Source of the DNA: Trichuris trichiura
Lineage: Eukaryota; Nematoda; Enoplea; Trichinellida; Trichuridae
NCBI GenBank assembly: GCA_037903355.1
Contig: JBAJFE010000052.1
Coordinates: forward strand, 1 to 64,000
Reading direction: 5' to 3'
Length of the DNA: 64,000 nucleotides
A program made the translations under genes and the position numbers. The notes under the pieces were generated by a model. The model ran no database searches. It was not told the DNA's origin and saw only the letters and a program-made list of their open reading frames with translations. Below, piece by piece: positions 1-11,813 of the stretch; the first letter of the stretch is position 1, and each line of letters begins with the position of its first letter.

Positions 1-812
1 TTTCATTCTTCTCAGTGGCTTCGCTTCTTTGCCTTACCTATAAAACTGAACGACTTCCCACGCCTAGCATTCGTTACAATTTATTTTTTATCGTTTATCC
101 ATATGCTTTGCCTATTGTAAACTTCGCTCTTAGAGATTAACAGCAGATATCCAGCTACTGCTCCTTGTGAGCATTAAAAGTAATGTTCTTTTAAGCACTA
201 CGCGCTAACGTTTCAACATTGCCAGCAAATAAAACAGCGGTATTGTGTATTAAAAATGAGACATAGGATGCCAACAAATTCAGCAAACTCTGTTTAGAGC
301 TCATGCCTGCAAGGAAGTTCCCCAAGACATAGATAAGGTGCGCATTTGCATAATTAACAGAAAAGCGCCTAGCGTTGAAAGCAAGTTCAGGTTTCGAAAA
401 TTATTCAGGGTCGGTTTGAAACAACGAAGCAAAGTTTCAAAAATGGGTGAACTTCTATCCCAGAAACAAAAGTTGGAAGCTATTGTACCAGCGAGGAGTT
501 TAAGAATAGTAAACTGACGGCTATGTACGTTACGCGTCCTAAGCTAAGGCGCCATTATTCAGTCGACTTTATCCTCAGAAAGCGACAGAACTTCGCGTTT
601 ATCAAGACGGGAACTTTCACCGCAAGGAAATGACGAAAAACAAAGGAGGTTCTGTCGATAAATGATCGAAGCAGCCTGCGCATCTTTATTGAATTTAGTC
701 GGCCAGTTGTTCTTCTCTGACCAGAATCGGATAGCAGAGGCTGCATTGCACATGGCTAGCCTCGTCAATATCGATAGTTAGTGTATTCTGTAATAACGGT
801 TGCAGAAATAAA
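1..812. other. Intergenic, no gene seen
   Basis: Only short overlapping frames lie here, without splice-site-bounded coding structure or a recognisable protein. The stretch ends at the left target-site duplication of the retroelement that follows. Confidence 0.6.
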
Positions 813-826
813 ATGAATGAAAATTT
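813..826. repeat. Target-site duplication, left copy (PLE pair)
   Basis: ATGAATGAAAATTT is repeated exactly at 3236-3249, immediately outside the inverted PLE pair. Confidence 0.85.
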
Positions 827-992
827 CTAAAGACAGGATGTCTTTTAACAGGCTTGGGTTGTTTCATATTTGATGTTCTGATTCACGGGTTTGGCCTGTT
901 GGATGTATCTGTAAGTAAACTGCAAAGTGCCCTACCAACGAATGGATGAGCAAATTGTTAGAGAAATTACAGAACAAATCGAATACCGTACG

Positions 993-1021
993 TTTCGGAA
1001 CTGCTCTTGTTCCGTCGTCAG
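993..1021 (-). other. Hammerhead-like hairpin, PLE pair left arm
   Basis: On the minus strand: CTGACGA, then the perfect stem CGGAAC/GTTCCG around a 7-nt loop, then AAA. This matches the hammerhead pattern CUGANGA-stem II-GAAA found in PLE terminal repeats. If the stem closes fully, G12 must come from it; stems I and III are not clear. Confidence 0.45.
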
Positions 1022-1089
1022 CAGTGTTGGGGAGAAGGTGTTTATTCGGTAAGGGGTTTATATAGCACATGGGGACAATGGGTGTTTGA

Positions 1090-2118
1090 TTAGTTGGGTA
1101 GGGCGCAGCATTGGAATTTATTAATCAGCGCAGCCCATACTTCACTAACCGCCACACCATTGTCGCGATTAATAGTGGAGTTGCTCTGGATGTAGAGAGC
1201 CTCCTTAATGCGCCTAAGATGTAACAGGGTCTCGCGGCAAATGATCTTCGGGTGCGGGTCGAGTGTGCACCTGGATGCGTGCTCCACGATCACCGAGGCA
1301 CTTATCGCTTTTTCCATGGCTTTTCGAGGGTCCGTTGTAGGTGGTCGCCCCGGGCCAGTGGCCTGTACCCCATTGAGTCTACGTTCCGCGTTCTTGTATG
1401 TCAACACATTCTTCATGTGTTGATCGAATCTCTTAAGTAAAGTGTTGCCCGTTTCTCCTATGTAGGAGGCGTTGCAACCACACTTTATTTGGTAAACGAC
1501 ACCGGGTCTGCTGTCAAAAGGAACCTTGATCTTGTCATTCCTCACAATCGAACGAAGATTGCACGAGCTCTTAAACCTAACATTGAAATTTAAGGAATGC
1601 CCCAGTCTCCTGATCTTTTCACTTAAGCCACTATAGTATGGGAGGAGCAGCACCGGGCGTTGTTGGTTATCGGGCGGGGACGGAGGTAAAGTTTTATTTT
1701 GTTGGCACTGTTTAATGATGGAATTGATAAATTTGCTGGGGTATCCGTTACTGCATAGTGTGTTGTAAATATGTCTTAACTCAGTGTTTAAATATTCAGG
1801 GTCACAAACATTTAGGGCCCGATCAACCATCCCTTTAACTATACCTCTTTTAACTGAAATAGGGTGGTGGGAAGAAAAATTAAGGTGCCGGTCAGAGTGG
1901 GTGGGTTTTCTATAAACTGTTGTTTTTAACTTATTCCCTTGTTTAATGACCAAGACATCTAGAAAGGGGAGTTTACAATTATTTTCCTTCTCAATGGTTA
2001 GCGTTATCTGGTTGAGGAAGAGACTATTCAGGTGTTCCAAGAGAGTTTCTTCACTGCCTGATTTTATGATGGCAAAGATGTCGTCCACATATCTTTTGAA
2101 GAAACTCTCTTGGAACAC
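1090..2118 (-). pseudogene. PLE reverse transcriptase/GIY-YIG endonuclease, 5'-truncated
   Basis: The open frame encodes about 340 residues from the end of a PLE polyprotein. It starts at the RT catalytic motif YVDD (in KRYVDDIF), runs through the thumb region (LPFLDVLV, DRALNVCDPEYLNTELRHIY) and ends in a GIY-YIG endonuclease domain (VVYQIKCGCNASYIGETG) with the usual downstream Arg and His-rich stretch. It terminates at FQCC plus four residues. The fingers and most of the palm are missing, so it cannot encode a working RT by itself. The first seven or so residues of the frame come from antisense of the partner copy beyond the junction near 2098. The lack of stops suggests a fairly recent insertion. 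Confidence 0.88.
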
Positions 2119-3013
2119 CTGAATAGTCTCTTCCCCAACCAGATAACACTGACTGAGAAGGAAAATAATTGTTTCATACCTTTCTAGATGTCTTGGTCAT
2201 TAAACAAGGGATAGAGTTAAAAACAATAGTTTATCAAAACCCACCCACTGACCCGCACCTAATTTTTACTCCCAGCCACCCTCCTTCAGTTTGGAAGAAA
2301 GTCACAAATGGGATGGTTGACAGGGCCCTAACGGTTTGTGACCCTGAATATTTAAATACAGAATTAAGACACATTTATAACACACTATGCAGTAACGGAT
2401 ACCCCAGTAAATTCATCAATTCCATTATTAAACAGTGCCAACAAAATAAACCTTCGTCACCGTCCCGCCTGATAACAAACAACGCCCGGTGCTGCTCCTC
2501 CCCTACTACAGTGGTTTAAGTGAACGAATCAGGAGACTGGGGCGCTCCTTAAATTTCAACGTGAGATTTAAGAGCTCGGCATCCTTCGATTGTGAGGAAT
2601 AGCAAGCACATCAAGGTTCCTGACAGCAGACAGATGTTTTCTACCAAATAAAGTGTGGTTGCAACACCTCTAAAGTAAACGCCCTAGCTTTCTTAGGCAA
2701 GAATGTGTTGACATACAAACACAGAAGTATTAGATCAATGGGGTACAGGCCAGTCACCAAGCACCTAGACGGACCTCGAAAAGCCATGGAGAACGCGATA
2801 AGTGCCTCAGTGATCGTTGAGCACGCATCTCGGTGCACACTCGACCCGCACCCGAAGATCATATGCCACGAAAACGTATTACATCTTAGGCGTATTAAGG
2901 AGGCTCTGTACATCCAGAGCAACTCCACTATCAATCGCGACAATGGCGTGGAGGTTAGTGAAGTATGGGCTGCGCCGATTAATAAATTCCAATGCTGCCC
3001 CCTACCCAACTAA
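2099..3013 (+). pseudogene. Second PLE RT/endonuclease copy, frameshifted
   Basis: This is the inverted partner of the minus-strand copy. It begins at EETLLEHLN, about 12 residues downstream of the YVDD motif, so it is the more truncated of the two. Recognisable blocks are FLDVLVIKQG, the thumb segment DPEYLNTELRHIYNTLC (to about 2519) and the C-terminal block PRKAMENAISASVIVEHAS through SEVW and FQCC (2705-3013). Frameshifts and small deletions separate them, and the GIY-YIG core near 2600-2690 is damaged. It has decayed more than the partner copy, which is odd for two halves that inserted together; different parent copies or relaxed gene conversion are possible explanations. Confidence 0.85.
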
Positions 3014-3081
3014 TCAAACACCCATTGTTCCCATGCGCTATATAAACCCCTAGCTGAATAAAAACATTCTCCCTCATACTG

Positions 3082-3110
3082 CTGACGACGGAACACGAGC
3101 AGTTCCGAAA
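3082..3110 (+). other. Hammerhead-like hairpin, PLE pair right arm
   Basis: Same motif as at 993-1021, on the plus strand downstream of the second copy: CTGACGA, stem CGGAAC/GTTCCG, then AAAC. Position relative to the stop codon is the same in both arms. Confidence 0.45.
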
Positions 3111-3235
3111 CGTACGGTATACAAATTGTTCTGTATTTTCTCTAACAATTTGCTCATCCATTCGTTGGTAGGGCATTTTGAAGTTTACTTACAGATACAT
3201 CCAACAGGCCAAACCCGTGAATCAGAACATCAAAT

Positions 3236-3249
3236 ATGAATGAAAATTT
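3236..3249. repeat. Target-site duplication, right copy (PLE pair)
   Basis: Exact direct copy of the 14 bases at 813-826. Confidence 0.85.
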
Positions 3250-6200
3250 GTTTTAAACAAGTTATGATCTGTTCGTTACGGTAGAGTTGCTGTTGTAATA
3301 TTTAATAATTAATCTTGGATTTTCAAGTCCCATCTCGACCAGTCATGAGGTAGAAGTTGATCTCACAACCTCATGCCGGCTGTCTTAGCGGTTCATTCTG
3401 TTAAGAAGCTTCGCCTAACAGAAACTAGGCGAGCAGTGACAAACGGAGGTATCCCTGTCAGCTTGCTGTTGCCAACCCAAATTGGCTGATCACGGTTTCT
3501 CTATCCGTTTCTGTTTTGTGCCCTCAGCTAAGCGTTGCCATTCTGTATCACATTTGTTCAATCTAAGGTACGCTGCTGGCTTGACCTCAGAGTCAGTCAC
3601 CCTTTCATACAGAGAACCGCGTCTGTGTCCATGGATATAGGTTTAGGCTTAGCACATGGAAGGGAACGCCCAGGAATACTCTAGGTAGAACTAAAGCCAC
3701 GTTTTGTTAAATAAAGCAGCTGAAGGGAGCCTAAGCCTACACCTGAAGTCAAAGGCCTTCAGCCTCGGTAACTGTAAATGGTATAAACGTAAACTTAAAA
3801 TCATCAATGACTTCTGTTTAGGCTGGAAGCGATTATTTGGACAAATGCAACTTGATTTTACTTCCACCTACAGTACTATCTGAGCGTCTAATGGAAACAA
3901 CCTTGTCTTTGTCCTTTATAATAATTTTACCTAATAATAATAAAACTTTGTTTTTGTTGTTGTTGCAGCGGCAGAGTCTGAAGACACCAAAACAAAAGTT
4001 TTACTGCAAAATGAAATATTCGCTCGCTGTATCAGAACTTACGGAGAATTTGAATTGTACAGTCTTTGATATTGATAGTTACTGAACCTCTATGTCAGGT
4101 TTGGGTACGCTCCAACTAGATTGTACTCCTTGGCAACTTTTCTAAAAAAAGCAAGTTTTGTGTACCGTTCGCCCTTTTCCTATTTTCAATAGCAAATCTG
4201 CAATGTTTTCTGCGGCAAACCGATGTCGAAAAAAACAAGTCCTTGACATCTTCATTGAAAAAGAAACCAGAAATAAAAAAGCCAATGAAAAGAGGCTACT
4301 GAAGGCATTTTTTAGCTGACCAATGCGGATAGGGTACAACAAAAATTTTAAAAACTAAGAAAGCATTACGAGATTTTCTGAACAGTTCGTAGATGAAAAC
4401 TCGCCATGCAAAATGACAAAAACCTCTTGGGTGTCAGTATTGATTTGAAGGATGAATAAAATCTGGCAAACAGGACAAGTTACACTGGTCTTGAAGTTTC
4501 AATTATCCGAATTATCCCTGCTACAACTAAATCAAATATTGAGAACTTTTCTACTTCGTCCTAAGAAAGGACCAGAAATCTTTCAGAATGAATAAGCGTT
4601 TACCTAAGACAATTTACCGCAGAAACAGTGTGGCCACAATGTTCTCTTCTGTTCCCCAATTCGAACGATCATCCTGTAAGTGACGATAAGATGTAATAAT
4701 AAACGGTAATGCTCATCTAGGCATGAAAGTGTCAATTTGCATGTAGCACAACACAACAAATACATCTAAGCAAAGAAAGCTTTCAGACATAATATGCAGT
4801 GCGGTGATGAAATATGACTGCGTATGGAACTCATAAATTATCGCCTTTCGCAACGACTGCTGACCAATTTTAATACCGGACAAACAGTGGCAAAAATTTG
4901 ATCAAAAATAATTCACTGCAAAACAGCAAAACGAAGCCACTTAATAAAATTCCCAACCGAGCAGCCTGTTGAACTCGAACACCCAGATATGCACTATGGC
5001 TATCGTGTGCAGAAAAAACTAAAACATCAGTGCTTATTAAACGGGAATTAAACCGCTGAGATTTGTCTTATAAAGCAAATCATCTGAAATTAGAAGTGCA
5101 CATGTATTGATTAAAAATCGAAAATCCACAATTTCTTCTTCCTTACATTGGAATATGCTGACAGCACGGAATGTAATGCATCTGCGATAAGACTGACTAT
5201 GTGTTCGTCGATAACTGAAATATAGAAAAACGCACAATGAGATGACCGTGAGAACTTATGCACAACTTACGGCATCCGCGCGACTGATCAGTAGAACGCA
5301 GACGTCGATGACCCCTGGCCATTGCTTGCTTCTTTGTCAGCTAAAAGCAAAACGTGCTTTCAAAGATGGCACCATTAATATTTGGAATGGTCTTAATGGC
5401 GCAGGGGATAAAAAAAGTCAATAAACTAAGAAAAGCCAAGGAACAAAGGCGCCATGTGAAGGATAATCATAAGGAGAAGAACCCAGTTACCCGGAGAGAT
5501 AAACGGACCTGCTGCTTTAGTGGATCCTCCTTGATTAGCTACACTGGTCTCGCTAAAAAAAGAATTAAGTAATAAGGTAAATGCCTCTTGTCGTATGAAG
5601 CGTGCTTTGTAATGGGTATGAAGGTCTTAATTTTCGAAGTTTTGTTCCGTTTGGCCCGTTTTATATTGTACGGAAAATATACAGAGCTTTAGGGCTACCC
5701 GGAGCATCCGAGGAAATTACAAAGCTTTGACGAGTGAAACGCTGTCGATAAGTCTTGCTGCGAGTATTCAGTTTAATATAGAAAAGTCTACGTTTACCTT
5801 AAAGTTGCAGTAGGACGAATCTTCTCATCATTGCCTCCCATTTCAGGCCCTTCCGCAGAATGGACCTTCAAGCTGGACGCATCGACAGTTCCCGCACTAG
5901 TTTTGCCTGTCTTGGTTACGCCAGATGGATTGTTTACCAATCTAAAACACGATCATTTTACCAAATTTTAAGGTAGCAATGAGTTACGTAAATGAAGTTG
6001 GTTCAACTTCAAACCGTAGCAAATATCTATGCCTTCGCCGAACATTAAAAAACGGGAAATGCGCTTCGAAATAAGAACTTTGGAGCACGAAACAATGACA
6101 GTACGAGCAAACATGCTGTAATGTGCTGACCGTACCACAGATTAATTACATGGTATACCTTCCGTTATCAATAAACTAATATTATGTAAACAGCGGAAGA

Positions 6201-7411
6201 AATGTTAGCCACAAAAAGTTTAAACAGGTTCAGTACTTCGACTTTTTGCGAGGCGCCAAACGACTGCACTGAGGAGTGACAGAAACTGAAACGTTGGCAT
6301 CGTCCAAGATGGCATCCTAAAAAGTTAGTTCGCGTGAAAGTTCTCCACAAAGCAGATGAACAAAGCGGGCTCGAAAAGGCGGGATCACTGCTGGAAGAGC
6401 AAACAGCAGAAAAAATGATTAAAACTTTAACGCTTACGAAAACTAAAAATATTATAGGAGATTGTAAATTTTAAGAAAACATGCTTAAAATCAACATTTG
6501 TAATGTTCCCCCGGAAATGCAGGCAGCAATATCAAGGGGTTATGCGCGACGATACTGCGTAATGAAGTGCGATTAGCGGAACAACTGCAGGGACGTCTTA
6601 CTGCGGGTAACTGAACCCATGCCTAGTGTTTGGCACCGGGAGCACAATGGAGCATAAGTGGCACATGCAGAAGCTGCGGTTATTGACCTAACGGGTTACT
6701 TGCCGAGGAATTCCGTTACTGACCCCTGTAAAAGAGTGCAGGTGAGGGAATGAAACAACTGCGCATAGATTGCTGGCACGGGGAGCACAAAGGACCAACA
6801 GTGGTGCATGCTTGGCTTCGGTTCGTGACTCGTAGAAAACATCGAAGGCAAACGGACCGATATGCGTCGCATCTTGGTAAATGGCGTAAAGCTCATTCTG
6901 CGTTATGTCTACGCGAAAGATACCGCGGATGCACCGCCTGCGCCAGTCTCCCTGATCCGGTGAAAGGTATGCAGTTTTCTTACGGTTTTTTGTCTATGCG
7001 CGTTACTATCATCAGATTGAACCCGCCCCAAGTGACCCCACGGCCTGCGACAGTCTTCGTGCCCTAGTGAATGGTATGTATACATGTTTTACGTTTACTT
7101 TCACTGTGCGCTTTACTCAGATTTTGTCTCTCAGCCATCCCAGCGACGGCTAAATGCAGGCTACTTTCTGGCAAGTTTGCCCTTAATTTGTTGTATCTTC
7201 ATTCGAAAGCATCCCAATCAGCCCTTTTTTGCTCTCGTGAAAACCTAAGCTAAGACATACACCTTATGCTTAGGCTGGACAGGATGGCCGGCAAACCTAC
7301 AGTACGACGCGAGGGGAACGGTGAAAGACCCCGTCACCATCGGCATGCATTCCATTGTTCCCTTAATAAGCATTACTCTGCTTTGAAGTTACCGCCAGAA
7401 ATTCCGCAGCG
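3250..7411. other. Intergenic, no gene recognised
   Basis: About 4.2 kb with only short frames (under 110 residues), none bounded by convincing splice sites or resembling a family I know. Near 3272-3315 a short stretch resembles the element at 32.65 kb and may be an old element end. 6750-7067 is more GC-rich with a 105-residue frame that I do not accept as a gene. Confidence 0.5.
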
Positions 7412-7422
7412 CTAATCTGATT
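7412..7422. repeat. Target-site duplication, element A left
   Basis: CTAATCTGATT, repeated at 8126-8136 just outside the other end of element A. Confidence 0.75.
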
Positions 7423-7477
7423 GAGTTTCTTTTACGGAAATTTTGTCCCGTTGATAATATTTTTATTATTCCGTAGC

Positions 7478-7505
7478 TTTCGGGTCAAACGAGACCCGTC
7501 TTCAG
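7478..7505 (-). other. Hammerhead-like hairpin, element A left arm
   Basis: Minus strand: CTGAAGA, perfect 6-bp stem CGGGTC/GACCCG with a 6-nt loop, then AAAGC. The sequence differs from the 3.1 kb motif but the architecture is identical. Confidence 0.4.
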
Positions 7506-7664
7506 CGGTGTTAATATAAAGCAATGACGTAACGAAAATTCACGGTATTAAAATGATGTAACGGGTGTTGCGAGGGGATGTTTTAACTGTTTAAAGTCAA
7601 ATGTTTTAAAGTAGATTTCATTGTGTCCTCATCTTCTGTCTGTCAGCTAGCCATTTTAGCTAGC

Positions 7665-7745
7665 TACAATACAGACCAAGGAGCAGAAATGAACGAACTA
7701 TGGGCAAACATTGTCACCCGCTTTAAATGCTGCTCACTTGACTAA
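7665..7745 (+). pseudogene. PLE protein C-terminal fragment, second lineage
   Basis: The frame reads YNTDQGAEMNELWANIVTRF followed by KCCSLD and a stop. It aligns with the end of the PLE protein at 1090-2118 (NRDNGVAVSEVWAALINKFQ, then CC): shared D-x-G-x-x-x-x-E-x-W-A spacing and the terminal CC pair. The clear divergence marks it as a different PLE lineage. It lies inside the spacer of element A. Confidence 0.75.
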
Positions 7746-7994
7746 ACACAAGAAAGAAAACAAAGAACTACGGATCAAAACCAACCAAATGGAGAAGCAC
7801 CTTAAAAAGAAATTTCTGAAGAACAACACATATCCACAACAAAAAACGGCTAGCTGACAGACAGAAGATGAGGACACAATGAAATCTACTTTAAAACATT
7901 TGACTTTAAACAGTTAAAACATCCCCTCGCAACACCCGTTACATCATTTTAACACCGTGAATTTTCGTTACGTCATTGCTTTATATTAACACCG

Positions 7995-8022
7995 CTGAAG
8001 ACGGGTCTCGTTTGACCCGAAA
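7995..8022 (+). other. Hammerhead-like hairpin, element A right arm
   Basis: Plus-strand mirror of 7478-7505: CTGAAGA, CGGGTC/GACCCG stem, AAAGC. Confidence 0.4.
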
Positions 8023-8125
8023 GCTACGGAATAATAAAAATATTATCAACGGGACAAAATTTCCGTAAAAGAAACTCAACATGAAACTATACGGTCCCGT
8101 ACCAAAAACTTACATTTACAAAGCA

Positions 8126-8136
8126 CTAATCTGATT
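8126..8136. repeat. Target-site duplication, element A right
   Basis: Direct copy of 7412-7422. Confidence 0.75.
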
Positions 8137-8824
8137 ACGCAAGCCAGCGTACACAACCCCCTAGTCTCCACTTGACTTCCTTCGAAATTGCCGCCTCCAC
8201 TTTCGGGGGAACATTACAGAAAAGATCCCAAAATTTTAATTAAAACGTACGGCAACATTGATGAGTTTATTTTACAAACCGACTAAGCATGTCTGTACAT
8301 TAGACCTGCGTAACAGAAACGCTGCGCTTACATCAAGAGAAACGACGAAATCGTCTTGATCCACGAAAGTTTTCGTCACCGGTGGTGCTTTGAATCTATG
8401 GAAGAAAGATAAATTTTCAAATATTACACTGCACAGAATACGAAAGGGTTTTCTCCCAGTCCGTAAACATGCGTTCACCACGCACAAGCCGAACTATCCG
8501 TTCGCATAACCGTTAAGCTTGCAACAAGGATCAAAGCAACTGTTGCATTTTCTGATTTCGCTAGCTGATGAGTAAAAGCTGGTAAGGTCCTAGAAAAAGC
8601 AAGCAATTGCAGCATACAATAGAAACCCAACGTGCGCAGCCAAACGTAAAAACAGAAATGGACAGACAACGTATAAACAAATCCACCTGATAACCCAGCG
8701 TCTAGAAACAATAACAGAAAACTCTAGAAGGCAAGAAAGGAACTTAAACAAATCTCACAAGTAAAAAAGAGTGTAAATTAAACAATAATAAACGAAAATC
8801 TACCAAAACAACAACAACAACAAC

Positions 8825-8869
<45 letters not shown>

Positions 8870-9028
8870 GTAATAATAATTATAATAGGTACTAGTTACA
8901 AAAAGTATTAACCCACCGTTGTAATTTTTTATTACGAGATAAAGCTTTAAAAAATGTGCGTGCATTGCGCCGTAAATTCAGTGTGCCCTGGCGCCCTCAG
9001 TTGTACGATTTTGGTTAAAGATAAAACT
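8137..9028. other. Intergenic, microsatellite only
   Basis: Apart from the AAC/AAT repeat I see no gene. It separates element A from the 3' end of the minus-strand gene starting at 9029. Confidence 0.5.
8807..8868. repeat. (AAC)n/(AAT)n microsatellite
   Basis: An uninterrupted run of AAC units changes into about 14 AAT units. The long isoleucine frame on the other strand is a by-product of this repeat. Confidence 0.95.
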
Positions 9029-11813
9029 TCATGCAGCATAGCAAGAACAAAAGATCTCCACCAGCTTATCGTAACAGAAGCGCACTGCCTTTTGCCAATT
9101 AGCGCATGGCAAACACTTTGCTTCCATTGGAAACGCAAACTGAACCAAGATGAACAAAACCACTAGCAAAAACACAAAGAGCGCACAGAGAAATACAAAC
9201 TTGTTCTCCGTATCGCTGTCTTCAGCGATGCTCTCTACTGATACGCCGTAAGCTTCTGGAATTCTTTTGTTCATCAATTGCATTATGAATTCTGACCTTT
9301 TCTGAGCCAGTTGTTCTTCTGCCATCACGTCGAGCACCGGTTTCGATTCAGTTGATACCTTTGGAGCCGCTGGAGCTCGCTTCACTAAAGAAACATTCAT
9401 ATTCTGGTAGTGGGATAAATCTGTTTGAACAAATGCGTTCCAAGCGTTGGCTACACAATAATAGGATTAACCGGATAAAGCAAACAACCGTACAAGGGGA
9501 CTACCGTAATCGTTATCAGGAAGCTGAAAGATTGATCCAATGCCTTCCTTTACAACGTCGTCAACCTTCCACGCAATGGGCATTATAAAATCGTAAGAAG
9601 CCGGAAAACGACCATGCTCCTTCCTAGAAACAACAGCAATAACAACGTGAAACTAAAAAACAAGGCTGCGAAAGAAACTAACTTGTACTTCTCACTTTCC
9701 TCACGTACTTGCAGAACGAACTTGAATATTTCACCGCTGATCAAAAGCTGAAAGTAGAATGCATAAACGAAATCAGTGGGACGATACTTTTAACTATTTC
9801 ATCAGACGGGACGTTGGGGCAGAGGATAGCAACTGCCGAAAGGCCAGCAACGCTGGGCAGCCTTAAAAGGAAAGCAGTGTTGGATGATAGAATTACTTAC
9901 AATCCCAATGAATGGAGTTAACTCCTCCCTGGAAGAATCGCCTTCAGTAGAGCACGACAAGTGCATGAGCGTTAAGCTGGCCAGATTCAAGACGTAACAG
10001 TTCGTGCAGTATCGATCAAACGCCTCCTAAAGCCAACGCGACAACTTATGAGTACATTACAACTCACATTTTACAGTGATAATTTTGAACATGCGCTCGG
10101 CAAATGGCTCGTCAATTTCACGCGCATTGGATACAGCTAACTGGTGAAACAGGCGCATGGTGGCAAAGTAGGCCTCCCTGAATGGCGGAACACCACGGAC
10201 AAAATCACCATCGCGCTTCTAAATCAAACAGCAGCACTTCGAAATAATATTTCAATAAAATACAACCGGAATTTACGATTGAATGCGCTCGCTCAAGCAA
10301 GCTAAAAAAGGGCCCAGCCTTTTGGACAATAGCACCTAGCGCCTCGCAGTCATTGTAGACTATGTCGCCTGTTGGTCCGTTTCCATTGCTGAGAGCTCGT
10401 TTTCCCATTCGAAAACTATAGAGGACGCAATAGGTTCAGCCATTGATTACAGTAGTAATACGTACTCGCGAAGTGCGACAACCATCTTGATAATCCAGTA
10501 AAGCGCACCGCAACCTTCAACGAACACAGCCTCAGATTCATAAGGAAAATCGTTTTCTTCAGAGGTGTTAGGACGAAACATAACTGTGCATAGACCGTCA
10601 ATAAAAGCGCCGCTAAATGTAAACATTGTAAAAAAAGTTTCCAATAGGCATTTGCACCTCAAAATCGTGTGCACTTGGGGAAATTCGAGAAGTTCGTCAT
10701 TCAGAAGTAAGTAATCACGCCATTGCAGGTACATTTGCTCAAACAATACGGTGAATTGAGCGTCCGGAATGCTAAGAAGTTCAGGTAGCTTTCGAACAGC
10801 CAACAAGTCTTCAAGGCACTAAAAAAAGCACAATGTCAACATGAGAAGGGAAATGCAACAAGTTGCAATGGAGGCGCTTGCAACAGACAACACATGTTCT
10901 TATACAACTTTTGCTGCCGAATAAGCTTTCTGAAAAACGCTCACCGTTCGGCCCAACGCAACAAGCACACCTTGATTCGTCGAGCACAATACAATCATTT
11001 CTGCTATTATCTTGGCTATTACGGGATATGAGATCCGATTTTTGAGCAAGCAAAACATTTCCTTGTGAGTAACCATCATGGTAAGCACCTTACAAAGGCA
11101 ATTATGCAGGGAATAAGCGAGATTCTCTTGCCAACGGAAATCTACCTCGATTGGGCAATTTTCTAGTCCAGCAGAAATTAGGGCGCCAAACATCGACATT
11201 AAGTACCAGTTGATCGGCCCGTCGGCATCGAGAAATTCGCACAGAACATTCACATTGTTTGGATCGGAAAAGAGCGAAGGCAGAAAGCCACCATTGTTAC
11301 CCTTCAAAATTTGCACGGCCGTTTCGCTGCGTCTGTACAAAAGCAATCATTTGCCTAAGAACTGCGAACGAAACTATCATGCGCTTTTTTTGACGGGTTT
11401 GATTTTTAAGAAAAGGTGAGAAATACGGCGTCTGCTTCATTTGGATAAGCGACATTACCTGACTACATTTTACTTATCCTATGCCATTTTTCGCTAAAGG
11501 GATTCATTCGTGCTTGTTATTAACTCATGTAGTCAGAAAGGTTTGAGTTGAATGTTGGCGAGTTTGTCTCGACATTTTATTGCATGACAAAACGAGTTAA
11601 AACTTACTCCTTTCTTTCAGCTGATTGTTCGCTAAGGGCAATGCGTAGAAGCTCGGAGATGCGTTCTTTGCTGTTGAAGCTGAAAGGCAAACGTACTGGC
11701 AGTCAAATATGACCAACAATGGATAGTACGTACAACGCGAACAACTCCTCGGACATGAACCTCACCTCCTGTGGGGTCGACCGGTGATCGAGTACTTCCA
11801 AAACAGTGAGCTC
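9029..11813 (-). CDS. Unrecognised multi-exon protein with C-terminal membrane segment
   Basis: Ten exons join in frame with GT-AG borders (5' to 3' on the minus strand): 11813-11766, 11679-11608, 11332-10945, 10818-10466, 10415-10277, 10218-10075, 10026-9901, 9747-9683, 9623-9505, 9420-9029. They give about 615 residues. The 5' end is not found; a possible first exon (MFWEQLKAEEANVSHIMKQK, ending near 13082) does not connect in phase without another exon. Most of the protein looks like amphipathic helices with Leu-rich repeats of ARM/HEAT character. The last exon has an acidic linker, then a hydrophobic span (FLCALFVFLLVVLFILVQF), then a Cys-containing tail, suggesting a single C-terminal membrane anchor. 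I do not recognise the family. Phase agreement across all ten exons makes a real gene likely. Confidence 0.7.

Larger units (their letters stand above)
827..3235. mobile_element. Head-to-head pair of Penelope-like element copies
   Basis: Two 5'-truncated copies of one Penelope-like retroelement (PLE) are joined near 2098, with their 3' ends pointing outward. The left copy (about 827-2098) reads on the minus strand, the right copy (about 2099-3235) on the plus strand. Each contains the end of the reverse transcriptase/GIY-YIG reading frame, a 3' UTR and a conserved hairpin. The same 14 bases, ATGAATGAAAATTT, flank the whole structure at 813-826 and 3236-3249, a direct target-site duplication, so the inverted pair inserted as one unit. 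The left arm carries about 40 extra bases (from 827) that the right arm lacks. PLEs are known for inverted and tandem partial copies; joining during or just after target-primed reverse transcription is my inference. Confidence 0.9.
7423..8125. mobile_element. Palindromic PLE-derived element A
   Basis: Arms 7423-about 7652 and about 7848-8080 are nearly perfect inverted repeats around a spacer of about 190 bp. The right arm continues for another 45 bases (ACGGTCCCGTACC and onward) absent from the left. CTAATCTGATT occurs directly at 7412-7422 and again at 8126-8136, an 11-bp target-site duplication that extends to 14 bp with one mismatch. The spacer encodes the C-terminus of a PLE protein (7665-7745), which ties the palindrome to Penelope-like retrotransposition rather than to a DNA transposon. 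Each arm has a hammerhead-like hairpin. Confidence 0.85.

Noticed and set aside
3272..3315. Possible extra PLE arm next to the pair
   Set aside because: Similarity to the 32.65 kb element is limited to two short blocks.
7423..8125. Interpretation as a classic terminal-inverted-repeat DNA transposon or MITE
   Set aside because: The spacer encodes a PLE C-terminus, one arm is longer, the duplications are 11-14 bp and vary in length, and there is no transposase.
8744..8965. Minus-strand frame with a long isoleucine run
   Set aside because: Product of the AAT microsatellite.
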